From Micromussa lordhowensis (lineage: Eukaryota; Cnidaria; Anthozoa; Scleractinia; Lobophylliidae): 64,000 nt of DNA. The notes beneath the pieces were generated by a model that saw only the letters and a list, made by a program, of their open reading frames with translations, made no database searches and had not been told where the DNA came from. Of the stretch, positions 20,316-30,139 are shown piece by piece. Each line of letters starts with the position of its first letter. Position 1 is the first letter of the stretch. The position numbers and the translations under genes are program-made. The stretch spans positions 21,338,573 to 21,402,572 of the forward strand of contig OZ026606.1 in the NCBI GenBank assembly GCA_964020085.1, in the 5' to 3' direction.

Positions 20316-22842
20316 CCTTTTGATCTGATTTTGCTTGCTGGTGATGTGGAAGTAAACCCTGGGATGTCGAATAATAGCAATGAAATCAAGAAACAACAAC
20401 GTAATCTAAGAGTTGCTCACTTGAATATTCGTTCCATCAAGAATAGAGAACATTATATTCTCGCCAAAGAACTTGTATTTGAGAATAAATTTGATATCTT
20501 CGCTATCTCTGAGAGCTGGTTGGACAACACTGTCAAAGATGCCGATGTTCAAATCTCTGGGTAAATATTTTCAGATTCGACCGGTTAAATAAGGCTAGAG
20601 GCGGTGTTTGTGTATTCGCGAGCGATAGATTTAAAATTGAACGCTTGGATGACCTATCATCTATTTCACCATCTGGGCTGCACCAGCTTTAACTTAAAGT
20701 TCAAGTAAGATACCATAAATCCTTCATCATTTGTACAGTTTATAGACCCCCAACGACAAGCTTAAACTGTTTCGACGAAGAATTGATGAGTGGAACAATT
20801 ATTTCAGCTTTATCACTCAACAAGGATATTTATATACTCTGTGATTTAAACTGTGATGTCTCAAAGCCCAACGATGCTGTGTCTCAAATTTTGATCAATT
20901 TTTGTACTGCATTTAATTTAACTCAAATGGTTAAACAACCAACAAGAATAACCGAGACCTCGACTACGTTAATCGATGTCATCATGGCTTCAAATACAGA
21001 TTTAGTGAGAGATGTGAAAGTATTGCCTTGTTCTATTAGTGATCATGACAAGGTCTACTTAGAATTTGATCTAAAGAAAGATCGTCCTGCACCTGTATAT
21101 ATCACAACAAGAAGCTTCAAAAATTATGATCAAGTGGCCTTCCATGGAGATATGTCTATTGCTCCCTGGTCAGTTATATACATCTTTGATGATGTTGATG
21201 ATAAACTTAACGCATTCCATTCAATATTTGATGATATATTTGATTCATATGCGCCCATCAAAGAGGTAAAGATACAGAGTCGACCAAATCCTTGTGTTAC
21301 TGAGGAAATCCGTGCACTAATGAAGACGAGAGATTATTGGCGAAATTTGGCAAGGAAAAAAAATGACCGGCTAGCATGGGCTGGTTATAAAAACTTCAAA
21401 AGGGAAGTAAGACGTGAACTGAGATTTGCCGAACAAGAATACGCTGAGACTCAAATCAGGAACAACCCCAACAAGTCAGTTAATCGCAAGTCTTACAGCA
21501 ATGAGGACAAACTGGTTGCTAACAAATTTAATGAATATTTTACCTCAATTGGCCAAAATACGATCGATAAGATCCAGTCGCTGGCCAATGAATGCAACTA
21601 CGATCTTTTGTCCCAAAGTGCTATTCGTTATCACAACAGTTTACATTCAGGACTGCGGAATGCAGCGAAATTGAACAAGTTGTTCATTCAATGCCAACAG
21701 GGAAAGCTCCTGGGAACGACAAAATTCCACTGCGTGTGATTAAGGACTGCCTTCCCGCTATTCTTCCAACACTCACGTCTATTGTAAGTAATTCACTCAC
21801 AAGTGGCGTATTTCCATCCATGTGGAAGACTGCAGAAGTGATCCCTATTCATAAACAGAGCGATTATGAAAAACCGGAAAACAACCGTCCCATATCTTTA
21901 TTGCCTATTTTATCAAAGATATGCGAGAGAGCTGCACTAAATCAATTTATGCCTTATTTGGTACTAAATGAACGATTGTCAACAAACCAAATCGGCAATA
22001 AAAGGTGGCATTCAACCGAGACTTCACTGATTTACACGACAGAAAAGATTTTAGGCGCCATTGATCAAAAGAAAACTACAGCCATGGTCCTGCTAGACAT
22101 GAGCAAAGCCTTTGACAGTATCAGTCATAAAACCTTGCTCTACAAACTTCAAGATAGAGGTGCTTCAACATCCGCCATTGATTGGTTTCGTAGTTATCTA
22201 TCTAACAGAGCTCAAGTAGTCCGCGTCAATACTAAGATCTCTGATCTATTACCGTTGACCAGTGGAGTTCCACAAGGTAGCATTTTGGGTCCAATGCTTT
22301 TTGGAGTTTATGTCAACGATCTACCATCTACTCCAAAACATTGTCTAGTCGAGAGTTATGTGGATGACACTAAGTTATACATGTCATTCCAACCCCATGA
22401 CTCTGGAAACGTCGTAACAGCTTTGAACGAAGACCTTGTCAGCATACGTAACTGGTACTTTGAAAATGGTCTACTTTTAATCCTGATAAGGCTAAGTTGA
22501 TTATATATGGAAGTAGGCAGATGAGTGCGAAAATCCCAGAATTTCGCCTTATACACTCTTGGGTAAAGACCTTGAACCCACAGAGACTGTTAAAGATCTC
22601 GGAGTGATTTTTGACAAAAATCTCACCTTTAACGATCACATTATTAAAACTGTCTCCTCTTGTATGTCTGCGCTGGGACAAATAGGCCGCGTAAAACATG
22701 CATTTAGGAAAGACATACTTATTATGATTATAAATTCCTTGGTATTTAGTAAATTATATTATTGTTCTAAGAAATTATGCTGCTCGCATAGTATGTAACA
22801 TTAGAAAATATAATCATGTGTCTCCAGCTCTAAAAAGTTAAA
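20316..22842 (+). pseudogene. CR1-like ORF2 remnant (endonuclease + reverse transcriptase)
   Basis: Pieces in several frames. A 2A-like leader is followed by the endonuclease start (LRVAHLNIRSIKNREHY), then EEP motifs LCDLNCDV and SISDHDKVYLEF. The reverse transcriptase part carries LLDMSKAFDSI, SGVPQGSILGPMLF and the catalytic box YVDDTKLY. Frameshifts and stops occur near 20563, 20690, 21700 and 22490, and the end of the RT domain is deleted relative to the unit 5 copy (near 22769). It cannot encode an active enzyme. Confidence 0.8.
20340..20366 (+). other. 2A-like peptide motif with final Pro replaced
   Basis: Reads GDVEVNPGM, preceded by a hydrophobic LILLA. The 2A ribosome-skipping consensus is D-V/I-E-x-N-P-G-P; here the last Pro is Met. 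2A-like leaders on CR1-type elements are known from marine invertebrates. Skipping is not expected without the Pro. Confidence 0.65.
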
Positions 22843-23771
22843 AATGGATTCCTGTGAAATCACACCTCTATTTTAGAGATGCAGTAATGGCCTTTAAGTG
22901 TATGACAGGTGTTTCACCTGAATATTTAAGTAATAAGTTTATCCCTAGGGGTAGTATGTATTAGTGGGCGAGCGACCCGTAATTCACAAAAATTAAACAT
23001 CCCACTCTGTAAATCAGCAACCGGCCAGAGGTCTTTTCAATATCGTGTTGTAAAATTTGGAACGCTATTAGCCCTATATTGAAATTAAGTCAATGTGTAA
23101 GTAGTTTTAAACGCAATCTTAAGTTAGACCTTTTAAAAAAGTTTTTGTCTTGATTAGGTTGATTTTTCTCCTCTTTATTCTATATTCTACATATTTATTT
23201 AATTTTTATTATATACGTGAGCACGAAACTCGGAGTAACAGGAAATTTTGTCTCTTCGTTATATCTTCTAATTTTTATTATATCTTCTAATTTTTATTAT
23301 ATAACACAATTTTTTTTATATAACACAGTGTTTTAGAGTTTTTTTTTTACTCATTATTGTTACCTCTCTTAAATTGCATTGTCACTGAAAAGCCCCCATG
23401 GGGAGTTGTAAATAAAGTATTGTATTGTATAGAGTAAAGTGTCTTTCTCAAGAGGACAACGTTAAGGCAACGAGGAAATTGGATCAACACGAAGTGGAAC
23501 TGCATGACATGTCCGCGTCGTTTGTATGTCAAACTCGGCTTATAACTGCAGTGACAGCAATTAGAAAATTCCCAAGAGACCAAAACTAAAAGATGCACTG
23601 ATTTGTTTCGTTGGTAAACCCAGCTGACACATACAAATGTCAGGTCATTTGCATGAGTGACATTAATTAGACTTTTTGATATTACTTTTTGGAACATCTA
23701 GCTATAAAAAATTGTGCGAAAACTTTTCTTAAAAACATTTAAGAAATCTTTAAAAAACGGTTAAAAAATAC

Positions 23772-23805
23772 ACGACGTTTCGACGTTCTCGGACGTCATT
23801 ATCAA
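23772..23805 (-). ncRNA. Degenerate hammerhead-ribozyme-like motif
   Basis: On the minus strand: TTGATAAT, a stem GACGT...ACGTC with loop CCGAGA, then GAAACGTC. This follows the hammerhead order (CUGANGA, stem II, GAAA), but two core positions differ (C3 and G8). Penelope-like elements are known to carry hammerheads in their terminal repeats. It is probably inactive. Confidence 0.35.
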
Positions 23806-24213
23806 GTGAAATTAAAGAAACAGTATGAATATTATTTGAATACATGAGAAAACAATAGTTCATTAAAAAGAAGCTACAAGCTAAACAAAGAGTTTAGCAC
23901 TGATGGAGTCACTCTGAGTGTTAAGGCCTCAGTTCTTGGATGAATAGCATTTCGTAAATGAGGCAGTCAAATTTCCCGTGGCACTTCTTGAGAACACAAA
24001 ATTAAAAGATTTAAAAATCTAAGTTAAAAGCCCCAAATTAAAAGATTTTTGTCACCGTGCGCTTCTAAAGGTGTTAACCGATTGACAAATACTTACAATG
24101 TATAGTGAAACAGAGAATTAACTCTGAAGTGCAAATTTAAGTGCTAATTTACACTTCAGAGTTAATTCCATTTGTGTTCATAGTGCTACGCGGCACAACA
24201 TTCACATGTACAC

Positions 24214-24432
24214 TTACAATATATGTTCGGCAATGCGCTGATGGACGTGTCGGGCTGCATACCCGACAAGCAGATCACATGCAAATTTATAAACAACGCA
24301 TTGCTGATTCACAATACTCGGCTTAATTTCTTTCGGCTTAAGATCTTGTTCCAATTTCTTGCTCACAAAAATTGGCTGCAAAGTGACGCAAATCTTTCTG
24401 CTGAGATCACGTAATTGCCTACGAGACTGCAT
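24214..24432 (-). pseudogene. Penelope GIY-YIG endonuclease remnant
   Basis: 72 codons reading NQQCVVYKFACDLL, then VGYAARHVHQRIAEH. The pattern VYKFxC ... VGYxxRxxxxRxxEH is the start of the GIY-YIG endonuclease domain of Penelope-like elements. A few residues between the two halves (the expected Cys and Tyr) are missing and the frame ends soon after. Non-functional. Confidence 0.6.
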
Positions 24433-24682
24433 TAGCGGCTATCTGATCTTTGAAGGGAAGAACTATTCTGATCGTGTTGCCATCACCGGTTTTCTTTTCT
24501 AGCCTAGTTGCAATATTTTGAATAAACATATCAATGGTGGAATTTATGAGGCCAATTGGATAATCAAGTCGGGAGAATATAGAGCGTAACTTAGCGCATT
24601 AAAGGCTACTGCCGTAGATGACAAGGCATGGGCGCGATGCAACATGGTCATCAGTAAACCGGTTTTGTAACGTTTAGAAACG

Positions 24683-26114
24683 TTTGGAAAGAGCTTTTTT
24701 TCAGGTATCCATAGAGATCCTTTATGGATATAGCTTTACCTAATGTAGAGATGTGTTTGCCTGAAACAACACTTCAATTTGACATTAAAATCCTTTTGGA
24801 ATTCGCTAAGTGCTCTTTTAAGCATTCAGGTATTTTTTTTTGATCTCCTGTTCCATCAAATTACGAAACTAAGAGTTAGTTTCTAGGTAACAGCCGACAC
24901 TTTATTTATTCAGCTGTCGGCTGGGATCTCATTGCTACCAATTATTAAGACATTTGAAGGATCTAACATCTAAGGTAACTAACCCATATCGAAGACCCAA
25001 CGGATGAGATATTTCGAGAGAACAATTGTAAAAGAAGTCAATCCAAACGCAGTAAGTTATGCGGATGTATAATGCTTTAATAACTAGCTTTTTCAGCAGT
25101 GAGTTACCCGTGATTTCGTGCGCTGGGGCCAAGAGAGTGTAGGAGCAAAGTTCTTTTCAGAAAGCCGTTCCTTTAACAAGGCAAATCCAATATCCTTTTA
25201 GACAAATGAAAAAGTCGAACTATTAGTTTTCTCTTCCTTCCTTAAATGTTTTCAGTGGGAAAGCCAAGCCGAAATAAAAAAAGCCGTAAACAAAGTACAA
25301 AGACAAGTACACAGGTCTCAACAAGGGGAATAACCGTTTTCTGGTTTATGCAGGGGTTTTTTTTCTTTTGCAATTTGCATGTCTGTCCAAATTTGCCCAA
25401 TTTGTACCGCAAACAATCAAATGTAACCTGGATATTCTCACAAAAAAGACACATTCACCAACAATTTTACTAATAATGCCGAGGGAAAATTTCAGACTGC
25501 GTCACTGTTTTCGAGCTTATGAACCAATGTGGTTGTAAACGTTGTTTAGACCATTGTGCATGCAGCCTTTCTTCGCTCACATGAAATATTTTATTTTGTC
25601 ACTTCGTCTCGTTGCAACCCGAGAGAAGATCAAGAGTCGATTTTGAAATCTAGCTCTGTAAGGAGCTCCATATGGTGGACAATCAGTGCCATGTATGTAT
25701 GTGTATTAATTTATGTTCGAAAAACCACCTGCCCTCCCAGAAGGCACTCTGCTCTTCGAGGATGCAACGTGGCAAGGTGGGTAGGAAATTGAAGATCGAG
25801 GACTGTTTGGTTGGAGAGTTGTTTAGTCGCAGTAGACCGCAGTTCAAATCTAAATAACCAACTGGTTAGTTAGAGCTTTTGTACTTTTTCTTTTCTGATT
25901 GAAATTATTAGCACTCGTTCACTTAATTGTGCATTTAACCACGCTCATCTCTGAAACGAGGTCGCGGGTGGTCCCCTTGATGTTCATATTGCAAAAAACA
26001 AGGAACTCATTATCTGAGTTAAAGAAAAACTAAAAATACTCTATTATTTCTAGATCTTTAGCGATTAGGTGACTTCACAAATATTTGTCCACAGGGCTGT
26101 GAGTCTGTTTCAAA
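24683..26114 (+). other. Upstream intergenic region of lipase copy 3
   Basis: Non-coding. A poly-T tract lies near 25358. A segment near 25765-25860 resembles a tRNA-derived repeat with a damaged A box (TGGCAAGGTGG). Collinear with 52282-53753. Confidence 0.45.
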
Positions 26115-27293
26115 ATGCCAAACATCCCGTCGCTGTTGATGATGTTTCGTCCGTTCTCCTTCTTTCTAATCATCGCACAACTGACTCTAGTTGGGGCCTT
26201 CTTCTTCTCACAACCCTGTAGCAAAAACAACTGCAGAGACTGTGCCAGGTCGAGCATCCTGTTCACATCATGCAGGTGGTGCAAAAGGGATAACGAGTGC
26301 CATGTACCAGGCGCTATTGTAACGAATCCTTGCAAAGCAGCGGAAAATATTGTGGAGGAATCCCACTGTGCTGACGAATTATCAAGCTACAATCCTGAAT
26401 TATCGCTGAAGATGTTGTATCTCTCGGCAGCAGCATATGACGAGTCTAATGACCTGGTACATCAGCAGAAATGCCTCGACAATTCTCTCACATCTGACAA
26501 CTTTCAACTTCAGACTGTGGTTACGAAGATCTGTGATGCTGCTGGTCATGATTGCTCTGGGTATGTTGCTGTCTCGCATACCTTAAAAGTTATCGTAGTC
26601 GCTTTTCGCGGCTCTAAGAATTTTGAGCAAGTGGCTAAACAGATTTTAGAAGTCCTACTCTCCCCAAAAGCGCAATTTCTAGACGGTCAGGTTCAGTCCT
26701 ACTGGAAGAGAGGTTTTGATGTGTTATGGCCGAGCATGAAGACGGAAGTGAACACTCTCGTTTCGCAGAATCCATCGTATCAGATCTGGGTCACGGGACA
26801 TTCCTTAGGAGGAGCAATGGCATCGTTGGCAAGTACTTGGCTCGCTTATTACAACATAGCTCCTCGTAAGAACATCATCTTGTACACGTTTGGCATGCCT
26901 CGAGTTGGTAACTACGACTATGCTCTGCAGCACGATACACTGGTCAAAAACAGTTGGAGAGTTGTTAATGACGATGATTTGGCCCCTCATTTCCCCACTT
27001 TAGTTTCTGTGAACATTTTAAACGGCCCTTATCATCACGGAGTGGAAGCTTTCTACAGCGAGGAAGCTACTAACGTGTATTCTCCACACAAGGAGTGTCA
27101 CGGCAAACCGTACAACGAAGATGCTACATGCAGCTTCTCCGAAGTGATCACATCTAATTCTATAGAGAAACATAGAACGTACTTCAGCATTCCGGTGGGA
27201 ACATTCTCGGAAACAGATTGTGTACCCCAGACACGCAAGAGGCGCGAAGAATCGTCAAGAGAATTTCATGAACAGCCGTTTATAGAAGCTTAA
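26115..27293 (+). CDS. Secreted PSI-domain class 3 lipase, copy 3
   Basis: 392 residues if the first ATG is used. This is the only copy in which the upstream in-frame codon is ATG rather than GTG, adding MPNIPSLL before the MMFRPFSFF start (ATGs at 26139 and 26142). PSI domain present, with NNCRDC and the linker GAIVTNP. The lipase core keeps FRGS, GHSLGG and PYHHGVE, but the Asp region reads DDDLAPHFP and the next stretch ALQHDTLVKNSW and NILNGPY, the type-B version shared with copies 5 and 6. The tail is TRKRREESSREFHEQPFIEA. A Trp near the C-terminus is Ser (GTFSETD). Intact. Confidence 0.86.
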   Translation: MPNIPSLLMMFRPFSFFLIIAQLTLVGAFFFSQPCSKNNCRDCARSSILFTSCRWCKRDNECHVPGAIVTNPCKAAENIVEESHCADELSSYNPELSLKMLYLSAAAYDESNDLVHQQKCLDNSLTSDNFQLQTVVTKICDAAGHDCSGYVAVSHTLKVIVVAFRGSKNFEQVAKQILEVLLSPKAQFLDGQVQSYWKRGFDVLWPSMKTEVNTLVSQNPSYQIWVTGHSLGGAMASLASTWLAYYNIAPRKNIILYTFGMPRVGNYDYALQHDTLVKNSWRVVNDDDLAPHFPTLVSVNILNGPYHHGVEAFYSEEATNVYSPHKECHGKPYNEDATCSFSEVITSNSIEKHRTYFSIPVGTFSETDCVPQTRKRREESSREFHEQPFIEA

Positions 27294-27504
27294 AAAGATC
27301 GCTAACAGCTTGTATTGGAAACGGGGTATTCTCACGTATTATTACCAAATTATTGTCCTTCTTTGTGACCCAATAGGCACACCAAGTTGTTTCCTCTAAT
27401 GTAGTATTAATAACATCTTATTTTAGTTTTCTTTCAGTGGGTTTCGAGCCAGCATAAATTTGCAATTGTGCACAAGACCAGTTAAACCCGCTTAAGACAA
27501 TTAA

Positions 27505-28111
27505 GGCGTGGCTCTTACTTAATTGCACCAAAACATTAGGAGGGGGTTGGTCTATCTTCTAAGGCGTTCACCATTGATATATGCAAATTAGGTCACGTGA
27601 ATTGTTGCATGCGGCCAAGAAATTTAAAGAACCTTTGAGCAGATATGGCACCAGTTTATACCAACAATCATTTAACTTGAATGCACCTATTGTAGATAGG
27701 TCAAAAAAATAGAAACAAAAGATCTGTGCTCGTACTTAAATATTTCATTAATTTGGAAAAGAATATGCACTTTATACTAGTGCCCAGTCCCCCAAAAAGT
27801 GATTTCTTATTTCATACTTATATTTTAGAAAAATCTCAAAACGTCCGGGCACAGAAATGATGTACCTAATAGTCTCAACATTTTAAAGCTAACGCCAGCT
27901 TCCTAGATGCTCTAAAAACTGCTGGAATTTTGCTTAGAAGAAATTTCAGCTAACATTGCCTTGTAGGTCACGTGACAATATATGAGTCCATCTATATGGC
28001 TGCCGAACGTCTTGCTCATAGTGATATCCCAAAGCTATAAGGTGTTTTTAAAAAATGTCTAAAAAATAGACCACCCCTCAATTTTTTCATGAAACGTTTT
28101 AAAGCCAGTTC
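27505..28111 (+). mobile_element. Family G TTAA-flanked repeat, unit 3
   Basis: Left end TTAA-GGCGTGGCTC, right end AAAGCCAGTTC-TTAA. Shorter than in units 1, 2 and 4. The H MITE that precedes it in other units is absent here. Confidence 0.55.
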
Positions 28112-28876
28112 TTAATTTTCGTGAGCCGTTCTAGCCCCATTGGAGCGGTTATCGCCAATGTTTAGATGCTAGTGTTTGTAAGGTGCTTGCTGTTTTATGA
28201 TTTTAATCAAATGATTGCTGGCAGGAGCTCAAGGACAGTTTTAGAATAGCGTCATTACGTTTGGGAATGAGCTAGTTATCAGTGCTTTTAATCCTTCAGC
28301 TCAGGAGCGGGTATATTGATCATTTAATTCCCCTTTTTCTGCGGCTGGTAACATTTCCTCGTTGTTATGTTGAATAAATAATGATAATTGTCAAGTTATG
28401 ACAGCTCTTCTGAGAAGCTCGAATAAAAAACATTGACAAGCTTTGTGCTGTACGTGGTATTTGTTGGGGTGATATCGGGGGGAAGCATGAAGGTAAGGCG
28501 TGCTTTCAAGCGGTATAAAGGAAACATTCTGCAAAACAGCTGACAAGAACTCTGATGAGGTAAAATCTCTTTTAAAATCGCACTATTCAAACACTTTTTA
28601 ACAGAACTCTGCTCGCAAAAATCCATTGGCTGTTTGAAGCACGTTCTGCGAGGGGTTTAGTAACTTAACGTGCACTCTCAACTACCTTTTTTTTCGCTTA
28701 TACAAATCTCCTTATTTTTCTGATCGCCACTGCGAAAAAATTATCGTTGTAGCCATTTTGGATTAACCCTAAGTCCGTAAAATGAGCCATTTCCGTGCAC
28801 TTGACCGAGCAATAGCGAAGAATGGGGCGAGTTGGCCTGTGACGTCATCGAAGGGCTAACATTGTTTTGCTGTTAA
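28112..28876 (+). other. 3' spacer of unit 3
   Basis: Non-coding spacer. On the minus strand 28396-28626 is the longest version (76 codons, from ATG) of the short ORF seen in units 1 and 5. No recognised family, and the upstream stop in the other units argues against a real gene. Confidence 0.35.
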
Positions 28877-29440
28877 GGTAACTCCTTAGTATAGATAAAC
28901 TTTTCGTGAGAGGTAAGCCGTGGCCCGAAGGAAAAATCCTGGAAATCCCGTAATGTAGTACTTCTTCTTTGTTTAACACCTTAATTAACCTAGGAAAACA
29001 AACTTAGACAATTATTTATTTATTGTTTTGCTTTTCTTGCTCAATATTTTGAATATTATTTTAAACATTGCTCTATTTACCGGCGGCTTATGCGGACGGA
29101 CATCCCGCCTTTAGATCATAGTAAACATCGATAACGCACAACCAAACAATATAGGTTTTTATCGAGCTTATGCAATTAATCCCGTAAGCATTCGAATTTT
29201 TGTTTTCGTTTTGCTTAACCAAATTTCCAGGTTTGATTGCAAAAGCCGCTTTGTTTGTGTATGTTTATGTGTGTCTTTGTTCCTACTTACATCTGCGAGT
29301 GTTTTGCTTAACCCTTTTTACACCACTGTATTTGCATACAAAAGGGAAAACCAATTTATTCTGTGTTTCCCTTGCCACTTTAATCATGTGCAAAGGTCAC
29401 GCTTTTTGAGGTCCGTACTACAATCTCTGGAGATTTAAAA

Positions 29441-30139
29441 CTTAGCTCTTTGAACGTGAGGGGTCTGGGAGAGGTCTCAAAACGAAAAGAAATCTTCAAT
29501 TGGCTCAGAAAAAAAAATTTCTCAATTTATATGCTCCAAGAAGTACATTGCACGGAAAATAACGTTCACCTATGGACGGCTGAATGGGGATATAAAGCTC
29601 TTTTTAGCTGTTGCTCGAGCAACAAAGCAGGTACATGCATACTCTTTAATAATAATTTTGATTTACAAATCAACAAAACACGCTCAGACCCTAACGGTCG
29701 CTTTATCATTTGTGACATAAACACAAATGGCACAAGTTTCACTCTCTGTAACCTTTACGCACCAAATGAAGATAGACCTGAGTTTTTCAGGGGTATTTCC
29801 AACTATTTGCAAGATTTTCAATGCGATGAGATCATTATTGGGGGTGACTTCAACTTAGTCATGGACATTGAGAAAGATAAGAGAGGGGGGCGCGCTTGCA
29901 CGCATAAAAATTCCCTCAAAGAGGTTAAAGGAATTTGCGAGACGTGGGACGTCTTAGACATATGGAGAGTATTGAACCAAGAAGAAGAAAGATACACTTG
30001 GCGACGGAAGAAACCGGATATTCAATGTAGGCTTGATTTCTTTCTGACTAGCCAGAGCTTAATTAGCAAAATCAACACCTCGGATATTGTTCCTGGATAC
30101 AAAACGGACCATTCAATGATAACCATGGCAATATTGTGA
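29441..30139 (+). pseudogene. LINE ORF2, apurinic-type endonuclease part
   Basis: Reads LSSLNVRGLGEVSKRKEIF at the start, then LQEVHC, CNLYAPN, IIGGDFN and YKTDHSMIT, the ordered motifs of the exonuclease-endonuclease-phosphatase domain (catalytic Glu, Asp, Asn, Asp, His). The frame is open upstream of the first motif but no ATG is obvious. It ends in TGA at 30137, where a single-base shift would join it to the reverse transcriptase frame starting in the overlapping GTG at 30136. Confidence 0.8.

Larger units (their letters stand above)
20021..23430 (+). mobile_element. CR1-like LINE, unit 3 copy (decayed)
   Basis: Non-LTR retrotransposon with an endonuclease followed by a reverse transcriptase, an AATAAA signal near its 3' end and a TATTG-type tail instead of poly(A). 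It is flanked by AGAGTA (20015-20020 and 23431-23436), a probable short target-site duplication. It starts just upstream of the 2A-like leader and has no recognisable ORF1, so it is 5'-truncated. The same insertion is in unit 5. Confidence 0.8.
23695..24682 (-). mobile_element. Penelope-like element fragment, unit 3
   Basis: 988-bp insertion flanked by TTTGGAA (23688-23694 and 24683-24689). The minus strand holds the C-terminal GIY-YIG-type region of a Penelope-like element, and a hammerhead-like motif lies near its other end. No reverse transcriptase domain remains. The same insertion is at 51263-52281. Confidence 0.65.
16864..28876 (+). repeat. Tandem array unit 3
   Basis: About 12 kb with lipase copy 3. 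It is enlarged by the S MITE, a CR1-like LINE and a Penelope fragment, all at the same positions in unit 5. It lacks the H MITE (empty site near 27465) and lacks family F. Confidence 0.85.

Noticed and set aside
29200..29409. Short ORFs upstream of the LINE endonuclease, considered as ORF1
   Set aside because: Hydrophobic, low-complexity frames without the RNA-recognition or zinc-knuckle motifs expected of LINE ORF1.
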